Shown here: positions 25,758 through 26,503 of the stretch, piece by piece
How positions within the stretch are numbered: position 1 is the stretch's first letter
Layout of the letters: every line of letters starts with the position of its first letter
Origin: an uncultured Burkholderiales bacterium
GTDB lineage: Bacteria > Pseudomonadota > Gammaproteobacteria > Burkholderiales > Burkholderiaceae
DNA: 26,503 bases
NCBI GenBank assembly: GCA_937891045.1
Contig: CALBEV010000175.1
Span: 1-26,503 of the forward strand
Direction of reading: 5' to 3'
Program-made: the position numbers and the translations under genes
The notes under the pieces: model-generated
Told to the model about the DNA's origin: nothing
The model's input: only the letters and a program-made list of their open reading frames with translations
Databases searched by the model: none

Positions 25758-26503
25758 ATGACCACCGATTCTTCGCCCGTTCCAATGCCTGCACCTCAGG
25801 CCTTGCCGGTGACCGAAGCAGGGCCCATCAGCCAAGCTTTGGTGGAGAAAGCGCGGGCGTTTGCGCAACCCTTGCTGTCGGGCCAGCAATTGCCCACGGG
25901 TGAACGATTGGCGGACCACGCTCAAGGTGTTGCGGACTTGGTGGCCCACATTGGCGGCACCGCAGACATGCAAGCGGCTGTTTACCTGGCCTGTGCCTGC
26001 GACCAACTGAACAAACCACAAGAACTGCTGGCTGCCGCCTTCGGCGATGAATTGGCCCATTTGGCCTTGGAAGCACAACGCTTGTTTCAGTTGCAACGTC
26101 AAGCAAGTCAGCTACGCGATGACCCGCTGCAAACCAAGGTGCAAATTGAAAATGTGCGTCGCATGCTGCTGGCGTTTTCTCGCGACTTGCGCGTTGTCAT
26201 GCTGCTCATGGCCTCGCATTTGCAATCTTTGCGCTACACCGCGTCTTTGAAAGTGCCGGGTTTTGAAGCCATAGCGCGTGAGTCCTTACAGGTCTTTGCC
26301 CCCTTGGCCAATCGCTTGGGCGTCTGGCAGATCAAATGGGAAATGGAAGACTTGGCATTTCGCATGCTCGAGCCAGCGGTCTACAAAGAAATGGCCGGTT
26401 TGTTGGAACTCAAACGCACAGAACGCGAACAAGAAATTGGCCAGGTTCAAAGCTATTTGCAAACGCAGTTGAAGCAGCAAGGCATCACCGCGCAAGTGCA
26501 GGG
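25758..26503 (+). CDS. relA: RelA-type (p)ppGpp synthetase, 5' part (partial at window end)
   Basis: The frame from ATG at 25758 is open to the window edge (248 full codons). It encodes the N-terminus of a long RelA/SpoT homologue. The HD-hydrolase region is degenerate: the HDxxED motif of SpoT is replaced by CACDQLNKP near residues 84-92, the mark of the synthetase-only RelA. The linker DLRVVMLLMASHLQSLRY and the family segment VFAPLANRLGVWQIKWEMEDLAFRMLEP are clear. The synthetase catalytic domain lies beyond the end, so synthetase activity is presumed. It should be ribosome-associated and act in the stringent response to uncharged tRNA. It is divergent from bdhA across 70 bp. Confidence 0.88.
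   Translation, partial: MTTDSSPVPMPAPQALPVTEAGPISQALVEKARAFAQPLLSGQQLPTGERLADHAQGVADLVAHIGGTADMQAAVYLACACDQLNKPQELLAAAFGDELAHLALEAQRLFQLQRQASQLRDDPLQTKVQIENVRRMLLAFSRDLRVVMLLMASHLQSLRYTASLKVPGFEAIARESLQVFAPLANRLGVWQIKWEMEDLAFRMLEPAVYKEMAGLLELKRTEREQEIGQVQSYLQTQLKQQGITAQVQ

Overview
The window is a compact, housekeeping-rich piece of chromosome from a betaproteobacterium, most likely a member of the Burkholderiales, family Comamonadaceae (Limnohabitans/Rhodoferax-like). This rests on protein flavour (ilvB-ilvN-ilvC-pssA-leuA order, DUF3106/DUF3619 proteins, a Bpt-type leucyltransferase next to Aat, mfd-serB and ispD-ispF pairs), moderate GC, and heavy use of TTG and CTG for leucine. It is an inference from sequence memory, not a database search. 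There are 26 protein genes (two cut by the window edges), one leader-peptide ORF, and no rRNA, tRNA, CRISPR array, insertion sequence or prophage.

Layout. 1-114 (-): 5' end of an acetyltransferase-like gene, head-to-head with nadE. 113-2149 (+): nadE and the PII gene glnB, with a good promoter for glnB inside the end of nadE. 2151-4978 (-): a tightly overlapping five-gene operon of ECF-like sigma factor, single-pass membrane protein DUF3619 (candidate anti-sigma), exported DUF3106 protein, RDD membrane protein and LOG phosphoribohydrolase. 4979-5193: divergent control region. 5194-11084 (+): branched-chain amino acid cluster ilvB-ilvN-ilvC-pssA-leuA. Between pssA and leuA lies a complete leucine attenuator: a 17-residue leader peptide with four tandem Leu codons, an antiterminator pairing and an intrinsic terminator. 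11209-12219 (+): PBP7-like DD-endopeptidase with a lysine-rich tandem-repeat linker. 12227-12252: bidirectional terminator. 12257-14562 (-): aat-bpt-iclR, where aat and bpt are both N-degron aminoacyl transferases. 14615-15403 (+): a crotonase lacking both usual catalytic glutamates. 15517-16345 (-): a small lipoprotein and a HIT protein whose nucleophile position is Asn. 16451-18784 (+): gloA and uvrC. 18796-22997 (-): mfd-serB. 23118-24307 (+): ispD-ispF. A 31-bp tandem duplication separates ispF from a convergent HTH gene (24335-24787, -). 24905-25687 (-): 3-hydroxybutyrate dehydrogenase. 25758 to the end (+): relA, incomplete.

How the genes fit together. IlvB/IlvN/IlvC make the valine/isoleucine precursors and LeuA takes 2-ketoisovalerate to leucine. 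The attenuator lets leuA be tuned to Leu-tRNA charging separately from ilvBNC-pssA. UvrC and Mfd both serve nucleotide excision repair but lie in convergent units. IspD and IspF are two steps of the MEP isoprenoid pathway. The most promising under-described items are the leuA attenuator, with a possibly leaderless leader peptide, and the sigma/DUF3619/DUF3106 module, which looks like a sigma, anti-sigma and periplasmic sensor system.
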